Of a stretch of 64,000 nt of DNA, positions 62,033-64,000 are shown piece by piece. The stretch is taken from assembly GCF_019392335.1 (NCBI RefSeq), contig NZ_JAHXRQ010000008.1, positions 1 through 64,000 of the forward strand. The letters are read 5' to 3'. The translations under genes were made by a program, and so were the position numbers. A model generated the notes under the pieces. It was not told where the DNA came from, did not search any database, and was given only the letters and a program-made list of their open reading frames with translations. Positions within the stretch are counted from its first letter, which is position 1; every line of letters starts with the position of its first letter. Origin of the DNA: Mameliella sp. CS4 (lineage in GTDB: Bacteria > Pseudomonadota > Alphaproteobacteria > Rhodobacterales > Rhodobacteraceae).

Positions 62033-64000
62033 TCTGCCGCCAGCTCCGTGATCTCGCGGCGGAAGGGCAGCGCGTCACCGATGTCCTCTCCGTCCAGTTC
62101 GCGGGCATAGCGGTGGCCCGCGTAGGTCGCCCAGGCGATCGGGCCGGGGGCCTCGGCGTCGCCGATGATCCTGACCGTCTTGATGCCCGCATCGGCCCAG
62201 TCGGCCTCTCGCGCCTTGAGGTCGGCATATACGCGATTGTTTTCCAGCTTCGAGGCAACCACGACAACGGCATCGCAGCCCAGTTCGGTGAGCCGGTCGG
62301 TGTAGGTGCAATTCGTCACCACGTGGCCCTTGCCGATCTCCGTCACGCCCCGGTTCAACACGATCTCGACCCCCATCTCGGCCAGACGTTTGTGAATCGT
62401 GTGCTGTTCCAGCGTGTTCACTGTCCAGTCGGACAGATAGGCCGATGGCGTGACGATGGTCACCTCGCAGCCCTCTTGCCGCAAAAGCTCGGCCAGCACC
62501 CCGCCCATGTAATAATGGTCGTCGTCGTAGATCACGACATGGCCCGAGGGGCGCTTGCCGTCCATGATGTCGTCGGGCGTGTAGATGGGCATGGCATCAT
62601 CCATCGGCATCGGCACGACGTGCTGTCGGCTGACCCCGTCGCGGCGCCACTTGGCCCCGGTGGCCAGGCAGACATGCTCGAACCCGAATTCGAGGATGCT
62701 TTCCGCATCCAGCGCGCTGTCAAAATAGGTCTGCACGTTGGGTTTCTGGCTGATCTGGTATTCGCGGTAATCCGCCACCCGGCCCCAGGCCGACAGGCCC
62801 GGCAGCAGCCTCTCGCGCGCCACACGCCCGCCCAGGGCCGTCCCCGCCTCGGCCAGTGCCACGTCATAGCCGCGTTCCGCCAGCGCGCGCGTCGCCTCCA
62901 GCCCGGCGGGGCCTGCACCGACCACCAGCACCGACTGGCTTTCGCCCTTGGTGTTCATGCGTTCGGGATGCCAGCCTTTGCGCCATTCCTCCATGAAAGT
63001 CGGGTTCTGGGTGCAGCGGCTGATCGACATGGTCATGTCGCCGGTGATGCAGATGTTGCAGCCGATGCATTCGCGGATATCCTCGATCCGCCCTTCCTCG
63101 ACCTTCTTTGGCAGGAATGGATCGGCAATCGACGGCCGCGCACAGCCAATGGCATCCAGCGTGCCTTGCCGGATCATCCGCGCCATCACGTCCGGAGACG
63201 TAAAGCGGCCAACCCCGACCACGGGTTTCGACGACAGTTCGCGGATGCCTTTGACCAGCGCCTCCTGCGCGGCCTCCTCCTTGAACCGGCTCGGCCCGGA
63301 ACAGTCCTCCCAGGTGCCGTGGGCGAGGTCCCAGAGGTCGGGCAGGTCCTTGTTCATCTCGACGAACTCGCGCACCTCGGCGTTGGAAAAGCCGAGGTCT
63401 CCGATGGTCTCGTCCAGTGACACCCGCAGGGTCAGGCCCATCGTGTCCCCCACCGCGTCGCGCATGTCGGAGATCACCTCGCGCGCAAAGCGCGAGCGGT
63501 TTTCCAGCGACCCGCCGTATTCGTCGTCGCGCATGTTGGTGGCGCGGCTGAGAAAGTGCTGAAAGATTCCGAACCCATGCGCACCATAAAGGCAGATCAG
63601 GTCGAATTCGGCGGCCTTGGCGCGCTTGGCTGCATTCACGAACCATCGGCGCAGGTCCTTGATCTCACCCTTGGACATGCCGCGCGCCTGCACCGGGTCG
63701 TTGGTGAAGGTCCGGATCGGCCCGGGCGACACCGCCAGCGGCACCTCCTTGGTATAGAGGTTCGGCCCGTTGATCCCGGAATAGGCCAACTGGATGCCTG
63801 CCAGTGCGCCGTGTTCCTTCATCTTGCTGGCCATCTTCGCCAGCATGGGCACGTCCTTGTCCTCCCACAGGCGCAACTCGATGAAGGGCGTGATTTCCGA
63901 GGTGTGGTGCATCTCGCATTGTTCGGTGAACACCACGCCCCAGCCGCCTTCGGACTTGATCCCGCGCATGGCGGCGGCGGCGGAGGGGTCGCGATACCCG
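62029..64000 (-). CDS. TMADH-family NADH:flavin oxidoreductase (partial, N-terminus outside window)
   Basis: At least 656 aa are visible; the reading frame runs off the window end, so the first residues are missing. N-terminal Old Yellow Enzyme-like barrel (GFGIFQHFLSRATNMRDDEY, VVGVGRFTSPDVMARMI). [4Fe-4S] cluster CIGCNIC-x11-C (CITGDMTMSISRCTQNPTF), then FAD/NAD-type domains (VLVVGAGPAGLEATRALAER). This is the layout of trimethylamine, dimethylamine, histamine and dimethylglycine (DgcA-type) dehydrogenases. From memory the cluster region is closest to DgcA-like proteins. Overlaps the decarboxylase start by 4 bases. Confidence 0.85.
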   Translation of the reverse strand, partial: GYRDPSAAAAMRGIKSEGGWGVVFTEQCEMHHTSEITPFIELRLWEDKDVPMLAKMASKMKEHGALAGIQLAYSGINGPNLYTKEVPLAVSPGPIRTFTNDPVQARGMSKGEIKDLRRWFVNAAKRAKAAEFDLICLYGAHGFGIFQHFLSRATNMRDDEYGGSLENRSRFAREVISDMRDAVGDTMGLTLRVSLDETIGDLGFSNAEVREFVEMNKDLPDLWDLAHGTWEDCSGPSRFKEEAAQEALVKGIRELSSKPVVGVGRFTSPDVMARMIRQGTLDAIGCARPSIADPFLPKKVEEGRIEDIRECIGCNICITGDMTMSISRCTQNPTFMEEWRKGWHPERMNTKGESQSVLVVGAGPAGLEATRALAERGYDVALAEAGTALGGRVARERLLPGLSAWGRVADYREYQISQKPNVQTYFDSALDAESILEFGFEHVCLATGAKWRRDGVSRQHVVPMPMDDAMPIYTPDDIMDGKRPSGHVVIYDDDHYYMGGVLAELLRQEGCEVTIVTPSAYLSDWTVNTLEQHTIHKRLAEMGVEIVLNRGVTEIGKGHVVTNCTYTDRLTELGCDAVVVVASKLENNRVYADLKAREADWADAGIKTVRIIGDAEAPGPIAWATYAGHRYARELDGEDIGDALPFRREITELAAE

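Overview
The window looks like a chromosomal segment of a marine-type Rhodobacteraceae (Roseobacter group) alphaproteobacterium. The GC content is high and genes are tightly packed with ATGA/TGATG/GTGA overlaps. Family signatures include the DUF3576-leuS-lptE-holA block, an alphaproteobacterial porin, a TauR-like MocR regulator, a TRAP transporter, a NasT/NasS nitrate system and an FnrL-type box. I see no tRNA, rRNA, insertion sequence, prophage or CRISPR array.

Layout. 1-2503: end of an unknown gene, then gmd and fcl for GDP-L-fucose. 2565-8152: di-heme peroxidase, Sel1 protein, MocR regulator, YggS and a TPR-sulfotransferase. 8244-16372: porin, DUF3576 lipoprotein, a GT4 glycosyltransferase sitting between that gene and leuS, then leuS-lptE-holA and a glutathione transferase. 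16376-16700: remains of a GGDEF gene. 16806-24566: a catabolic island with TRAP dctPQM, flavin reductase, aldo/keto reductase and SsuD-like monooxygenase on the minus strand, plus a divergent GntR regulator and a Gfo/Idh/MocA protein. It matches the gene set of the sulfo-SMO pathway for sulfoquinovose, with a TRAP importer in place of the ABC importer. 24689-28992: ABC/FtsX/HlyD exporter behind an Fnr-type box. 29172-36920: sorbitol/mannitol operon (LacI regulator, ABC importer, two polyol dehydrogenases). 37268-38599: a lone flagellin. 38786-52809: assimilatory nitrate regulon (NasT, NasS, antiterminated leader, nrtA, nrtB, a fused nrtCD, nirB, nirD, nasA, a TrpD2-like protein, cysG). 52864-55429: FAD monooxygenase with a small DUF2783 gene and a LuxR-type regulator. 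55484-64000: polyamine-type ABC importer and an amine-catabolism operon (ArgE/DapE-like deacylase, PLP decarboxylase, TMADH-family flavoenzyme running off the end).

Most interesting: (i) the sulfo-SMO-like island, where the adjacent Gfo/Idh/MocA protein could be an NAD-dependent sulfoquinovosidase; (ii) the nrtA leader, which shows an ANTAR-type hexaloop hairpin followed by a terminator, beside the nasT gene whose product should read it; (iii) the fused NrtCD ATPase, whose two non-canonical motifs fall in the same composite ATP site; (iv) several unexplained palindromes (5994-6015, 11521-11590, 32623-32765). Name caution: smoA-D here are sulfoquinovose genes, whereas smoE/F/G/K/S are the unrelated sorbitol/mannitol genes that share the prefix.
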